DNA from: Streptomyces sp. NBC_01264 | GTDB lineage: Bacteria > Actinomycetota > Actinomycetes > Streptomycetales > Streptomycetaceae | Length of the DNA: 64,000 bases | NCBI RefSeq assembly: GCF_026340675.1 | Contig: NZ_JAPEOX010000001.1 | Location: forward strand, 5,270,001-5,334,000 | Reading direction: 5' to 3' | The notes under the pieces: generated by a model | Database searches by the model: none | Told to the model about the DNA's origin: nothing | What the model saw: the letters and a program-made list of their open reading frames with translations, nothing else | Position numbers and translations under genes: made by a program | Shown: piece by piece, positions 28,425-37,568 of the stretch | Position numbering within the stretch: position 1 is the stretch's first letter | Layout: each line of letters opens with the position of its first letter

Positions 28425-28455
28425 TTGAAGCCCTGCGGCACGACGGTCTTATGAT
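28425..28455 (+). promoter_or_regulatory. candidate kynA-kynU promoter
   Basis: TTGAAG (28425-28430), 19-nt spacer, TATGAT (28450-28455), 80 nt before the kynA start. The spacer is slightly long. Confidence 0.45.
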
Positions 28456-28535
28456 GCGGACAGGGGACCGGAGCTCCACTCACCTCACCGGAAGGAGCGG
28501 ACCGCTACCCGGAAGCACGTATCGAGGAGACAGCG

Positions 28536-29384
28536 ATGTCGCACGCCCTTGATGCCTCCGGAGACGGCGGTTCGGACACCCCGAACCTCGACTTCGCCGG
28601 CACGACCCCCTACGAGGACTACGTCCAGGCGGACGTCCTCACCCACCTCCAGCACCTGCGTTCGGACGACCCGGGCGAGATGGTCTTCCTGGTCACCACC
28701 CAGGTCATGGAGCTGTGGTTCACGGTCATCGTCCACGAGTGGGAGACCGCCGCGCAGGCGCTCCGCGAGAACCGCCTCCCCGTCGCGATGGATGCGCTGA
28801 AACGATCCCTCCGCGAGCTGGAGGCCCTCAACGCCTCCTGGCGCCCCCTGGCCCAGCTGACCCCGGGCCAGTTCAACGCGTACCGCGCCGCCCTCGGCGA
28901 GGGCTCCGGCTTCCAGTCGGCGATGTACCGCCGGATGGAGTTCCTGCTCGGCGACAAGGCCGCCTCCATGCTGGTCCCGCACCGCGGCGCCCCGCGCGTC
29001 CACGCGGAGCTGGAGAAGGCCCTCCAGGAGCCCAGCCTCTACGACGAGGTGCTGAGCCTCCTCGCCCGCCGCGGCCTCCCGGTCCCGGAGTCGGTCCTCG
29101 ACCGCGACCTCTCGCAGCGCTACGAGCCCTCGCCGGAGGTCGAGGCCGTCTGGACGGCCCTGTACGCGGACCCGGACGCCCACCTGGACCTGCACCGCCT
29201 CGGTGAGGTCCTCACCGACGTGGCCGAGCTGGTCTGGCGCTGGCGCAACGACCACCTGGTCGCCACCCGGCGCGCGATGGGCGCGAAGACGGGCACGGGC
29301 GGTTCGGCCGGCGTGACCTGGCTGGAGAAGCGGGCGCAGAAGAACGTCTTCCCGGAACTGTGGACGGCGCGCAGCCATGTCTGA
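28536..29384 (+). CDS. kynA: tryptophan 2,3-dioxygenase
   Basis: 282 aa. Haem enzyme opening the indole ring of tryptophan to N-formylkynurenine. YEDYVQADVLTHLQ and DEMVFLVTTQVMELWF-like, SGFQSAMYRRMEFLLGDK, and the C-terminal haem-histidine region WRWRNDHLVATRRAMGAKTGTGGSAGVTWLEK match the family. Size is normal for bacterial enzymes. An AGGAGA site lies 8 nt before the ATG. The last 8 nt overlap kynU, so the pair is translationally coupled and would produce anthranilate from tryptophan with a formamidase. Confidence 0.96.
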   Translation: MSHALDASGDGGSDTPNLDFAGTTPYEDYVQADVLTHLQHLRSDDPGEMVFLVTTQVMELWFTVIVHEWETAAQALRENRLPVAMDALKRSLRELEALNASWRPLAQLTPGQFNAYRAALGEGSGFQSAMYRRMEFLLGDKAASMLVPHRGAPRVHAELEKALQEPSLYDEVLSLLARRGLPVPESVLDRDLSQRYEPSPEVEAVWTALYADPDAHLDLHRLGEVLTDVAELVWRWRNDHLVATRRAMGAKTGTGGSAGVTWLEKRAQKNVFPELWTARSHV

Positions 29385-30594
29385 GTCGCACCCGGACCGG
29401 GGCCCCGACCTGGCGGCCCGTGCCGAAGCCCTGGACGCGGCCGATCCCCTCGGCAAGCTGCGCGACCGCTTCACCCTCCCCGAGGGCGTGGTCTACCTCG
29501 ACGGCAACAGCCTCGGCGCGCTCCCCGCAGGGGTGGCCGCCCGCCTCGCCGAGGTCGTCACGGAGCAGTGGGGCACCCGCCTGATCCGCTCCTGGACCGA
29601 GGGCGAGGCCAACTGGTGGAACGCCCCCGAGCGGATCGGCGACCGGATAGCCCCGCTGGTCGGCGCCGCCGCCGGACAGGTCGTCGTCGGCGACTCCACC
29701 AGCGTCAACCTCTTCAAGGCCCTGGTCGGCGCCGCCCGGCTGGCCGTACCCGGCCGGACCGAACTGCTCGTGGACGCCGCGACCTTCCCCACCGACGGCT
29801 ACATCGCCGAATCGGCGGCCCGGATGACGGGCCTGCGCGTCGTCCCGGTCGACCCGGCCGCCGCCGCGGAGGCGATGGGCCCCGACACGGCCGTGGTCCT
29901 GCTCAACCACGCCGACTACCGCACCGGCCGCCTGCACGACCTCCCCGCCCTCACCGCGGCCGCGCACGCCGCCGGGGCGCTCGTCGTCTGGGACCTGTGC
30001 CACACGGCCGGGGCGCTGCCCGTGGGCCTCGACGCGCACGGGGTGGACCTCGCGGTCGGCTGCACGTACAAGTACCTCAACGGCGGCCCCGGCGCCCCCG
30101 CGTACCTGTACGTCGCCGCCCGCCACCAGGCCGCCTTCGATTCCCCGCTGCCGGGCTGGAACGGCCACGCGGACCCGTTCGCGATGACCCCCTCCTACGA
30201 GGCCGCGCAGGGCGTGGCACGGGCCCGCGTCGGGACCCCGGACATCCTGTCCATGCTCGCGCTGGAGGCCGCCCTGGACGCCTGGGACGGGGTCGCGGTC
30301 GAGGAGGTCCGCGCGAAGTCCCTCGCGCTGACCGACTTCTTCCTCGACTGCGTGGCGGCGTACGTCCCCGCGGGCAAGGTCGAGCCGGTCACCCCGACCG
30401 GGCACGCGCAGCGCGCCAGCCAGGTGTCGCTGCGCACGGAGAACGCCGAGGGGGTCATGCGCGAGCTGATCTCCCGCGGTGTGATCGGGGACTTCCGCGC
30501 CCCCGACGTCCTGCGCTTCGGATTCACCCCGCTGTACGTCGGCTTCGCGGACGCGGAGCGTGCGGCGCGCACACTGGGTCACATTTTCGGGTGA
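29377..30594 (+). CDS. kynU: kynureninase
   Basis: 405 aa PLP enzyme that cleaves kynurenine to anthranilate and alanine. VYLDGNSLGALP, EQWGTRLIRSW, VVVGDSTSVNLFKAL, DLCHTAGALPV and the PLP-lysine motif GCTYKYLNGGPGAPAYLYV are present, as is VGTPDILSMLALEAAL. It overlaps kynA by 8 nt and ends before a hairpin. Anthranilate may feed tryptophan recycling, NAD-unrelated catabolism or secondary metabolism; the sequence does not say. Confidence 0.96.
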   Translation: MSESHPDRGPDLAARAEALDAADPLGKLRDRFTLPEGVVYLDGNSLGALPAGVAARLAEVVTEQWGTRLIRSWTEGEANWWNAPERIGDRIAPLVGAAAGQVVVGDSTSVNLFKALVGAARLAVPGRTELLVDAATFPTDGYIAESAARMTGLRVVPVDPAAAAEAMGPDTAVVLLNHADYRTGRLHDLPALTAAAHAAGALVVWDLCHTAGALPVGLDAHGVDLAVGCTYKYLNGGPGAPAYLYVAARHQAAFDSPLPGWNGHADPFAMTPSYEAAQGVARARVGTPDILSMLALEAALDAWDGVAVEEVRAKSLALTDFFLDCVAAYVPAGKVEPVTPTGHAQRASQVSLRTENAEGVMRELISRGVIGDFRAPDVLRFGFTPLYVGFADAERAARTLGHIFG

Positions 30595-30619
30595 ACCGGT
30601 AGCGAAACGTCACATCACC

Positions 30620-30649
30620 GCGCGGGCGGGGCTACGGCCCCGCCCGCGC
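30620..30649 (+). terminator. terminator after kynU
   Basis: GCGCGGGCGGGGC / GCCCCGCCCGCGC perfect 13-bp stem with a 4-nt loop (TACG). Confidence 0.85.
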
Positions 30650-30764
30650 CGGTATCTCCCCGGCCCGCCACGGAAGCGACCGTTCCGGCCTGATACGGTC
30701 CCGCTCTGCCGGAACACCGGAACATCAGTCCCCCTTGTCCCACGCGTTACCGGAGGTTGAGCCG

Positions 30765-31661
30765 ATGACGGACCCCGCAGTCGAACGGGACGCCGCGGAG
30801 GCCGCCTCGGCCTTCTCCCATCCGCCCGTGGCCCCCGATGCCACGGCCGCCTACGGTGAACACCCCGACCAGATCGTCGACTTCCACGCACCGCGCGGGG
30901 AACGGGCGCAGCCGGGCGTCGCGCGCTCCGCGCCGCTGGTCGTCGTCCTGCACGGAGGGGCGTGGCGCGCCCCGTACGACCGGCAGCACGTCACCCCCTT
31001 CGCGGATTTCCTGGCCCGGCAGGGCTTCGCCGTCGCCAACGTCGAGTACCGGCGCGGGAGTCTGGTGCCCCACCAGGACGCCGAGGGCCCGGTGGCCGGC
31101 CGGTGGCCCGAGACCTTCGACGACGTGGCCGCCGCCCTGGACGCCCTCCCGGAGCTGGCCGCCGACGCCCTGCCGGAGGCCGACCCCCGCCGCATGGTGC
31201 TGACCGGCCACTCGGCCGGAGGCCACCTCGCGCTGTGGGCCGCGGCCCGGCACGTGCTGCCGAAGGACGCCCCGGCCGGCTGGAGGCTGCCCTCGCCGCC
31301 ACTGCTGCGGGGGGTGGTGGCGCTGGCCCCGATCGCGGACTTCACGGTGGCGCAGGAGCTCGGGGTGTGCGGGGGAGCCTCGGCGCAACTCCTGGGCGGG
31401 GCGGCAGCCTTCGCCGCGCGGCGCCCGTACGCCGATCCGGCGGCGCTGCTCCCGACCGGCATCGCGACGGCGGTGGTCCAGGGGCGGAGCGACATCGTGG
31501 TGTCGGAGGCGGTGTCGGAGGCGTACGTCGCGGCGGCCGCGCTGGCGGGGGAGATGGTGGGCCTCACCCTGCTGGACGGGGTGGGCCACTTCCCCCTCAT
31601 CGACCCGGCGGCGGACGCGTGCGCGGTGGTCTCGGAGGAGATCTCCCAGCTGGCCTGGTAG
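30765..31661 (+). CDS. alpha/beta hydrolase, kynurenine formamidase-like
   Basis: 298 aa. VVVLHGGAWRAPYDRQH holds the HGGxW oxyanion motif of formamidase-type hydrolases; GHSAGGHLALWAAARH carries the nucleophile serine, and DGVGHFPLIDP the catalytic histidine near the C terminus. It lies directly after kynA-kynU and supplies the middle step (N-formylkynurenine to kynurenine) that the pair needs, so that is the best guess. A terminator separates it from kynU and it has a CGGAGG site, so it is probably transcribed separately. It is convergent with the large regulator. Confidence 0.82.
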   Translation: MTDPAVERDAAEAASAFSHPPVAPDATAAYGEHPDQIVDFHAPRGERAQPGVARSAPLVVVLHGGAWRAPYDRQHVTPFADFLARQGFAVANVEYRRGSLVPHQDAEGPVAGRWPETFDDVAAALDALPELAADALPEADPRRMVLTGHSAGGHLALWAAARHVLPKDAPAGWRLPSPPLLRGVVALAPIADFTVAQELGVCGGASAQLLGGAAAFAARRPYADPAALLPTGIATAVVQGRSDIVVSEAVSEAYVAAAALAGEMVGLTLLDGVGHFPLIDPAADACAVVSEEISQLAW

Positions 31662-31692
31662 CCCCCGCCCCGGCGGCCGCTCCCGACGGGGA

Positions 31693-34551
31693 TCAGGCCG
31701 GTTCGCGCAGGGCCTCCAGGCGCGCTCTCAGCTCGGTGGCCTTGCCGGATTCGCCGCCCTTCGCGTAGATCCGCAGTGCCCGCTCCCAGCAGGCGGCGGC
31801 CTCCTCCAGCTGCCCCTGTTCGGCATGGGAGACACCGAGGTGTCCGAGGGCGCAGGCCTGGCCGTACTCGTCGCCGATCTGCTCCTGGATCGACAGGGCC
31901 CGGCGGAAGGCGTCGAGGGCCTCGGCCGGGCGCGCGGCCGAGTGCAGCACTTCGGCCCGGGTGGAGAGGCCCACGGCGAGGCTGAAGTGGTCCTCGGTCG
32001 CCCGCTGGATCACCTCGGCCCGGCTGAGGGCGTCGAGGGCTTCGGTGTGACGGCCGAGCTTTCCCAGGGCGTCGGCCAGGTTGTTCAAGGTCGCGGCACT
32101 CTGCTCCGGGGCCCCGGCCCTCCCGTAGTGCTCCAGGGCCTCTTCGTAGTGCTCGAGGGCCTTGGCGTCGTCGCCCGTGTCCGTGTAGACGACGCCGATG
32201 TTGCTGAGGATCGAGGCGATCTGGACCTCCCGGCCCGGCGTCCGCCGGTGGATGTCCACCGCCGCGCGGAAGTGCGGGATGGCCGATTCGGGCGGGGCGG
32301 CCGTGCGCGCGACCTGGTTGCCGAGGCCGTTGAGCATCCAGGCTTCGGCCGACTCGTCCCCGGCCTTGCGGGCGGCGTCGAGGCCTATGCGGTGCGTGGT
32401 CAGCCACTCGTCCTTCGAACCCAGCCTGTAGTACGCCCACATGGCCGCCGCCAGCTTCCACGACAGGTCGTGCAGCCCGGACTCGTGGGCCAGCCGTACG
32501 ACCGCCGTGGCGTTGGCCACTTCCGTCGCGCACCACAGGCGCGCCTCCTCGTAGGAGGTGAAGGAGGACGTCCGGTCGGAGCGGTCCAACGGGATCCGGC
32601 GGGCGATCGGCGCCAGCAGGCCGGTGGCCTCGTCGGCGCGGTGCAGGTACCACATGACGAGCCGTTCGACGGCTGCGGAGCGGTCCTCCCGCGCATCGGT
32701 CTCCACGCAGAGCTCGCGCGCCAGTTCCTGCACCAGGCAGTGGAACTGGTACCGGCCGGGCTCGGGGGAGTCCAGCAGCTGGGCGTCGACGAGGTGCTCC
32801 AGCCGGTCTTCGGTGGCGTCCTCGTCGTCGCCGAGCATCGCGGCAGCCGCGGCCACGGCGAACGTCCCGCCCGGCAGCAGCCCGAGCAGCCGGAAGGCGC
32901 GGGTGTGGTTCGGGAGGTCGTGCGTCGAGCAGGACGCGCAGTCCTGTGCCAGCTGGTCGTAGCTCACCAGCAGGGCCGCCCGTACGTGCAGGTCGTCGGC
33001 GTGCAGTTCGTGCAGGGCCCGGCCGTGCACGGACAGCCGCCGGGCGAGGTCCTTCGTGGTCCAGCTCGGGCGGGCGGCGAGCCGGGCACCGGCGAGACGC
33101 AGCGCCAGGGGCATGCCGCCGCAGACGCGGATCACCTCGGCCGTGGCGGACGGGAAGGCCGCCACCCGGTCGGTGCCCGCGATCGAGGCCAGGAGCTGGT
33201 ACGCCTCCTCGTCCGAGAGCGCGCCGAGGTCCACCCGGGTGCCGGGCAGGCTGTTCAGCCTGCGGCGGCTGGTCACCAGGACGGCACTGCCGCCGATTCC
33301 GGGGAGGAGCGGCCGGACCTGCGCCGCGTCTCCGGCGTCGTCCAGGAGGAGCAGCATGCGCCGGTCCGCGATGAGGCTCCGGAACAGGGCGACGCGGGCC
33401 TGGAGCCCGCTCGGTGTGTCCTGGGAGGGCAGGCCGAGATCGCGCAGGAGGTGTCCCAGGGCGATGTCCGGCGGCATCGGGGCGGCGGTGGTACCGCCGA
33501 GGTCGAGGAACACCTGCCCGTCGGGGAACCGGGTACGGACGCGGTGGGCGGCCTGGACGGTGAGCGTCGTCTTGCCCATCCCGCCGCCGCCCGCCACCCG
33601 GTGGACGACCACCGTCGCGCCGACGGCGCCGTCCGGTCCGCCTGCCGCGGTGAGCTCGTCGACGATGCGGGCCAGTTCCCGTCCACGGCCGATGAAGTCC
33701 GATATCGCGGCGGGCAGTTGGTTCGGCACCGGTGACGCCGCCGTTTCCGGCCGCCCCACGGCGGCCGTCACGGACTGTTCCGCCGGGGGCGCGGCGAGCT
33801 CCGGGTCCAGGGCCAGGATGCGCTGGTACAGGGCCACCAGCTCGGGACCGGGACCGACGCCGAGCTCCTCGCGGATCGTCCGGCGCACGGTGTCGTACGC
33901 GCGCAGTGCGTCGGCCTGGCGCCCGTCGCGGTACAGGGCGAGCATGAGCCGGCCGTGGAAGGTCTCCCGCAGCGGGTGCGCCGCTACCAGGTCGCCGAGT
34001 TCGGCGGCGATGCCGTGGTGGCGGCCCTGGTGGAGCTCGCCCTCGTAGTGCCATTCCAGGATCTGCAGGCGCATCTCCTCCAGCCGGCCGGCGGGGGAGT
34101 CCGGTTCGCCGTCCATGAGGTTCACGTCGTTCAACGGCGTGCCCCTCCAGAGGGCGAGCGCCGCGCGGGTGTGCGTCCCGACCTCCGGCCAGTCGCCCCG
34201 CAGCCGTGCGTCCCTTGCCCGCCGCATCCGGTCCTCGAAGACGGCGGAGTCCAACTCGCCCTCTTCGACGTGCAGCAGGAAGCCTTCGGGCGAGACCCGC
34301 AGGCGCGACGGCGCCCCGTCGGCCCCCTCCAGAGCGCGCCGCAGCCGTGCCACGTGGTTGTGGAGGGAGGCGTGGGCCGTGGCCGGAGGCGTCCCGCCCC
34401 ACACCGCGGACTTCACGGCGTCCCAGGACACCACGGTGTTGGGGCGCAGCAGCAGGGCCGCCAGCAGCGTGCGGGTCTTGGGCGCCGACAGCGGGCGCGC
34501 AGCCCCGTCCGCGTCCTCCACCAAGAGTGTTCCGAGCAGTCCGAATCGCAT
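31693..34551 (-). CDS. SARP/AfsR-type regulator: winged helix, BTAD, NB-ARC ATPase and TPR repeats
   Basis: 952 aa. An OmpR-type winged helix spans residues 1-95 (MRFGLLGTLLVEDADGAARPLSAPKTRTLLAALLL), followed by a bacterial transcriptional activation domain (about 96-250) with LMLALYRDGRQADALRAYDTVRRTIREELGVGPGPEL. The NB-ARC/STAND ATPase comes next, with Walker A GGGGMGKTTL near 345 and Walker B RMLLLLDDAGD; the C-terminal third is TPR repeats. The order is that of AfsR, a nucleotide-gated activator of secondary metabolism and development. ATG at 34551 removes a 20-residue non-domain leader. Divergent from three secreted peptidoglycan-binding proteins, its likely targets. Confidence 0.92.
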   Translation of the reverse strand: MRFGLLGTLLVEDADGAARPLSAPKTRTLLAALLLRPNTVVSWDAVKSAVWGGTPPATAHASLHNHVARLRRALEGADGAPSRLRVSPEGFLLHVEEGELDSAVFEDRMRRARDARLRGDWPEVGTHTRAALALWRGTPLNDVNLMDGEPDSPAGRLEEMRLQILEWHYEGELHQGRHHGIAAELGDLVAAHPLRETFHGRLMLALYRDGRQADALRAYDTVRRTIREELGVGPGPELVALYQRILALDPELAAPPAEQSVTAAVGRPETAASPVPNQLPAAISDFIGRGRELARIVDELTAAGGPDGAVGATVVVHRVAGGGGMGKTTLTVQAAHRVRTRFPDGQVFLDLGGTTAAPMPPDIALGHLLRDLGLPSQDTPSGLQARVALFRSLIADRRMLLLLDDAGDAAQVRPLLPGIGGSAVLVTSRRRLNSLPGTRVDLGALSDEEAYQLLASIAGTDRVAAFPSATAEVIRVCGGMPLALRLAGARLAARPSWTTKDLARRLSVHGRALHELHADDLHVRAALLVSYDQLAQDCASCSTHDLPNHTRAFRLLGLLPGGTFAVAAAAAMLGDDEDATEDRLEHLVDAQLLDSPEPGRYQFHCLVQELARELCVETDAREDRSAAVERLVMWYLHRADEATGLLAPIARRIPLDRSDRTSSFTSYEEARLWCATEVANATAVVRLAHESGLHDLSWKLAAAMWAYYRLGSKDEWLTTHRIGLDAARKAGDESAEAWMLNGLGNQVARTAAPPESAIPHFRAAVDIHRRTPGREVQIASILSNIGVVYTDTGDDAKALEHYEEALEHYGRAGAPEQSAATLNNLADALGKLGRHTEALDALSRAEVIQRATEDHFSLAVGLSTRAEVLHSAARPAEALDAFRRALSIQEQIGDEYGQACALGHLGVSHAEQGQLEEAAACWERALRIYAKGGESGKATELRARLEALREPA

Positions 34552-34784
34552 GGTCAGCCACCCCCGGGACAGGCCGCCTGCACCCCCCGTGCGGCGGATC
34601 CGCGGGGCCATCGTATGCGCTGTCCGGCAGCCGGATCCGAAGTGTCCCGGAGGCGTCCCGGGATGCGGACCGGGACGGCCGTGGATCTTCCCGGGACGGC
34701 GGGTTGTGGAGGGACCCGGGCAACCGTTCCTAGATTCGAGCCAGTTGGTCCGCTCGGGGCCGGCGCACCGCTACAGGAGTGCTC

Positions 34785-35177
34785 ATGCTCAAGTTTTCCA
34801 AGGCCGTACGGGCCGCTGCCGTCACCGCCGCGGCCCTGGCCGCGACCGCGCTGGCCGGGCCGGCCCAGGCGGCGTCCGGCGTCGGGGAGATCGCGTACGG
34901 CGACCGCGGGACCGGAGTCAAGTGCGTGCAGCTGGCCCTCAACGCGTCCAACGTGCACGCCGGCCTCCAGGTCGACGGCATCTGGGGAGCGCGTACCGAA
35001 ACCGCCGTGCGTGCGTTCCAGAGCACGAACAACAGCGGGGTGAGCGAGGCGGGCGAGGTCATGTGGCTCGACGTGGACGGGATCGTCGGTCCGAACACCG
35101 GCAAGGTGATGTTCGAACTCATCGTGCACAACGCTCACAACTGGGCCAACACGTGCTGGGCGAACATGCCCACCTGA
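34785..35177 (+). CDS. secreted peptidoglycan-binding protein (single domain)
   Basis: 130 aa. The signal peptide ends near AGPAQAA (residue about 29), followed by one PG_binding_1 domain (IAYGDRGTGVKCVQLALNASNVHAGLQVDGIWGARTETAVRAFQ and DGIVGPNTGKVMFE). It also has a second, slightly cysteine-bearing C-terminal part with NTCWANMPT. It has no catalytic domain. AGGAG 6 nt upstream supports ATG at 34785 over the in-frame GTG at 34779. Possibly a cell-wall ligand or hydrolase helper, first of three related secreted genes. Confidence 0.87.
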   Translation: MLKFSKAVRAAAVTAAALAATALAGPAQAASGVGEIAYGDRGTGVKCVQLALNASNVHAGLQVDGIWGARTETAVRAFQSTNNSGVSEAGEVMWLDVDGIVGPNTGKVMFELIVHNAHNWANTCWANMPT

Positions 35178-35280
35178 GCGGCACCGCAACGTCCCCGGAC
35201 GGTGCCCCCCTCCCGGGGCCGCGCACCGTCCGGCCCCCGCCCGGCACGCGCCCACACCTCGTCCGAAAGTGAACTCCGTC

Positions 35281-36360
35281 ATGACCGCGTTCGATCGCCC
35301 CGGACCGCATCCGCGCCGCAGGGCTGTACTCACCGGAACGCTCGCGGTGGGAGCCGCGGCACTGCTGCCGCTCGCGACACCGGGGCGGGCACGCGCCGCC
35401 ACCGGCCCCGTCATCGCCGATTGCGCCACCTGGGGCGCCCGGCAGCCCAGCGGTTCCGTCAGGACGCTCCCCACCCCGCCCCAGAAGATCATCGTGCACC
35501 ACACCGCGACCCCCAACGTCACGGACTACTCCCAGTCCCACGCCTTCGACCTGGCCCGGTCGATGCAGGCGTACCAGATGGACGACGAGCGCTGGATCGA
35601 CACCGGTCAGCACTTCACCATCAGCCGGGGTGCCCACGTGGTGGAGGGCCGCCACGGCAGCCTCGCCGCCCTGCAGGCCGGAACGCGCCACGTCGAATCG
35701 GCCCACTGCAGCGGGCAGAACACGGTGGCCGTCGGGATCGAGAACGAGGGGACGTACTCCACGGTCGATCCCCGCAGCGCGCAGTTCTCCGCGCTCGTCG
35801 ACCTGTGCGCGCACATCTGCCGCCAGTACGGGCTGGCGGCCTACCAGATCTACGGACACCGCGACTTCAACAGCACCGCCTGCCCCGGCGACCGCCTCTA
35901 CGCGCTGCTGCCCCAGCTGCGCCGGGACGTGGCGGCGCGCATCGGCGGCGACCCGGCAGCGCCCGTATGGCCCGTGCTCAGGAGCGGGGACAACGGCGAA
36001 CGCGTGCGTACGCTGCAGCAGTTGCTCATCGGACGCGGCGCCGGACTGACGGCGGACGGCGCCTTCGGACCGGCCACCGACGCCGCCGTGCGGGACTTCC
36101 AGGCCGCCGGCCGGGCCACCGCGGACGGCATCGCGGGCCCGCAGACCTGGAACCAGCTCGTCGCGCCCGCTCGGCGGGGCGATTCCGGCGAAGCGGTGAA
36201 GGCCGTGCAGGGCCAACTCACGGCGCACGGCATCGCGACGGCGGTGGACGGCGCCTTCGGGCCCGGGACGGAAGCGGGCGTGGTCAGGTTCCAGGGCACC
36301 CGGTCGCTGCCCGCCGACGGAATCGTGGACGCCCGCACCTGGAGCCGGCTGGTCGTATGA
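35281..36360 (+). CDS. secreted N-acetylmuramoyl-L-alanine amidase with two peptidoglycan-binding domains
   Basis: 359 aa. A Tat-like signal peptide (PRRRAVLTGTLAVGAAALLPLA) is followed by an Amidase_2 domain (about 50-215) with zinc-ligand regions KIIVHHTATPN and YGHRDFNSTACPGDRLY. Two PG_binding_1 repeats follow, each with a LRSGDNGERVRTLQQLL/RRGDSGEAVKAVQGQL-type start and DGAFGPxT centre. It would cut the amide between muramic acid and the stem peptide in the cell wall. ATG at 35281 is preferred over GTG at 35269. It is 103 nt downstream of the small PG-binding gene, so the three may share expression under the divergent regulator. Confidence 0.92.
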   Translation: MTAFDRPGPHPRRRAVLTGTLAVGAAALLPLATPGRARAATGPVIADCATWGARQPSGSVRTLPTPPQKIIVHHTATPNVTDYSQSHAFDLARSMQAYQMDDERWIDTGQHFTISRGAHVVEGRHGSLAALQAGTRHVESAHCSGQNTVAVGIENEGTYSTVDPRSAQFSALVDLCAHICRQYGLAAYQIYGHRDFNSTACPGDRLYALLPQLRRDVAARIGGDPAAPVWPVLRSGDNGERVRTLQQLLIGRGAGLTADGAFGPATDAAVRDFQAAGRATADGIAGPQTWNQLVAPARRGDSGEAVKAVQGQLTAHGIATAVDGAFGPGTEAGVVRFQGTRSLPADGIVDARTWSRLVV

Positions 36361-36505
36361 ACCGACGGTTCACCTCCCTGCGTCCGGTCCACCCGGCCGC
36401 CGCTCCACCCCTAGCACTGGCCTCACCACTGCCTCACCTCTGGCCTCGCCTCTGGCGTTGCCACTGGTCACGACACTCGTCACGACACTCGTCAGGAGAT
36501 CGCCC

Positions 36506-37420
36506 ATGAGACGCGCCGCGTCCGTCGTCACTGCGGTATTCGCCGCCCTTCTCGCCGCCCTGCTCGTCGCACCGTCCGCGCAGGCCGCCGGCTGGCCCGT
36601 CGTCAGGAACGGCAACAGCGGAGCCGACGTGTCCACCGTGCAGTACCTGCTGACCGCCCGCGGCCACAGCACCGATGCCGACGGTGACTTCGGCGCCGGC
36701 ACCGAGGGGAACGTGCGGAACTTCCAGAACGCCAACGGCGTGTCCCCGGCCGACGGCATCGTCGGACCCGCCACCTGGCCCAAGCTGATCGTCACCGTCC
36801 GCAACGGCAACAGCGGGGCGGCCGTCAAGGCCCTGCAGGTCCAGCTCAACAAGTACAACGCCGGACTCGCGGTCGACGGGGCCTTCGGCTCCGGCACCGA
36901 GTCCAAGGTGAAGGCCTTTCAGCAGTCCAAGGGCCTGAACCCGGTCGACGGGATCGTCGGACCGGCCACCTGGGAGGCGCTGCTGTCCGGGTCCGGCTCG
37001 GGCAGCGGCGGTGGCAGCGGAACCCTGACCCACGCGCAGGCGGCCGCGAAGTTCAGCGCGGCGGGCATCGGCTGGACGTCCTCCGGTGGCTGCTCGGACC
37101 GCAACAGCAGGACCTGCACCTCGTTCGACGGGCTGCGCACCTCCTCGGCCAACGGGGCCGTGTCCCTGAAGCAGGCGGTCGGCGGCTGCACGGTCACCAT
37201 CACCGGGGGCACCGAGACGGGGCATTCGGCGGGCACCTACAGCCACGCCAACGGCTACAAGCTCGACTTCCAGCACGTGGCCTGCCTGACGAACTACATC
37301 ACGGGCACGTTCCCGCGCACCGGTGAGCGGGCCGGCGACGGTGCGCCCCTGTACACCGCGCCTTCCGGCAACATCTACGCGGACGAGGGCAACCACTGGG
37401 ACGTGACCTTCATGAACTAG
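36506..37420 (+). CDS. secreted protein: two peptidoglycan-binding domains plus M15-like catalytic-type domain
   Basis: 304 aa. The signal peptide ends at PSAQAAG (about residue 30). Two PG_binding_1 domains follow (VVRNGNSGADVSTVQYLL and VRNGNSGAAVKALQVQLN, each with DFGAGTE/AFGSGTE and DGIVGPATW). A Gly/Ser linker leads to a C-terminal domain with GWTSSGGCSDRNSRTCTSFDGL, VTITGGTETGHSAGTYSHANGYKLDFQ and WDVTF. The H-x6-H-x3-G-x3-D spacing resembles the zinc site of M15-type D,D-peptidases. Disulfide-capable cysteines fit export. AGGAG lies 7 nt before the ATG. Directly downstream of the amidase. Confidence 0.88.
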   Translation: MRRAASVVTAVFAALLAALLVAPSAQAAGWPVVRNGNSGADVSTVQYLLTARGHSTDADGDFGAGTEGNVRNFQNANGVSPADGIVGPATWPKLIVTVRNGNSGAAVKALQVQLNKYNAGLAVDGAFGSGTESKVKAFQQSKGLNPVDGIVGPATWEALLSGSGSGSGGGSGTLTHAQAAAKFSAAGIGWTSSGGCSDRNSRTCTSFDGLRTSSANGAVSLKQAVGGCTVTITGGTETGHSAGTYSHANGYKLDFQHVACLTNYITGTFPRTGERAGDGAPLYTAPSGNIYADEGNHWDVTFMN

Positions 37421-37436
37421 CCGCCCCGACTCCGCC

Positions 37437-37465
37437 GCCAACCGGGCCCCACGGGCCCGGTTGGC
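37437..37465 (+). terminator. terminator after the peptidoglycan-binding gene set
   Basis: GCCAACCGGGCCC / GGGCCCGGTTGGC perfect 13-bp stem with a 3-nt loop. Confidence 0.85.
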
Positions 37466-37568
37466 CGCATGTTGGCCGCCCGTTGGCCGCGCGCCCCAAG
37501 GTGGGTCGTGCACCGGGGGCGGGTCCGACGGGGAAGGCCGGTGCACTCGACACGGGGGGACGAGGGCG

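Noticed and set aside
30851..34723. Very long open frame on the minus strand overlapping the kynurenine-side hydrolase and the large regulator
   Set aside because: It is the out-of-frame shadow of the SARP regulator and of the plus-strand hydrolase; its product is Arg/Pro-rich low complexity with no domain.
36422..36500. Short direct repeats (TCACGACACTCG) before the third wall-binding gene considered as a CRISPR-like array
   Set aside because: Only two 12-nt units with no spacers of constant length and no cas genes.
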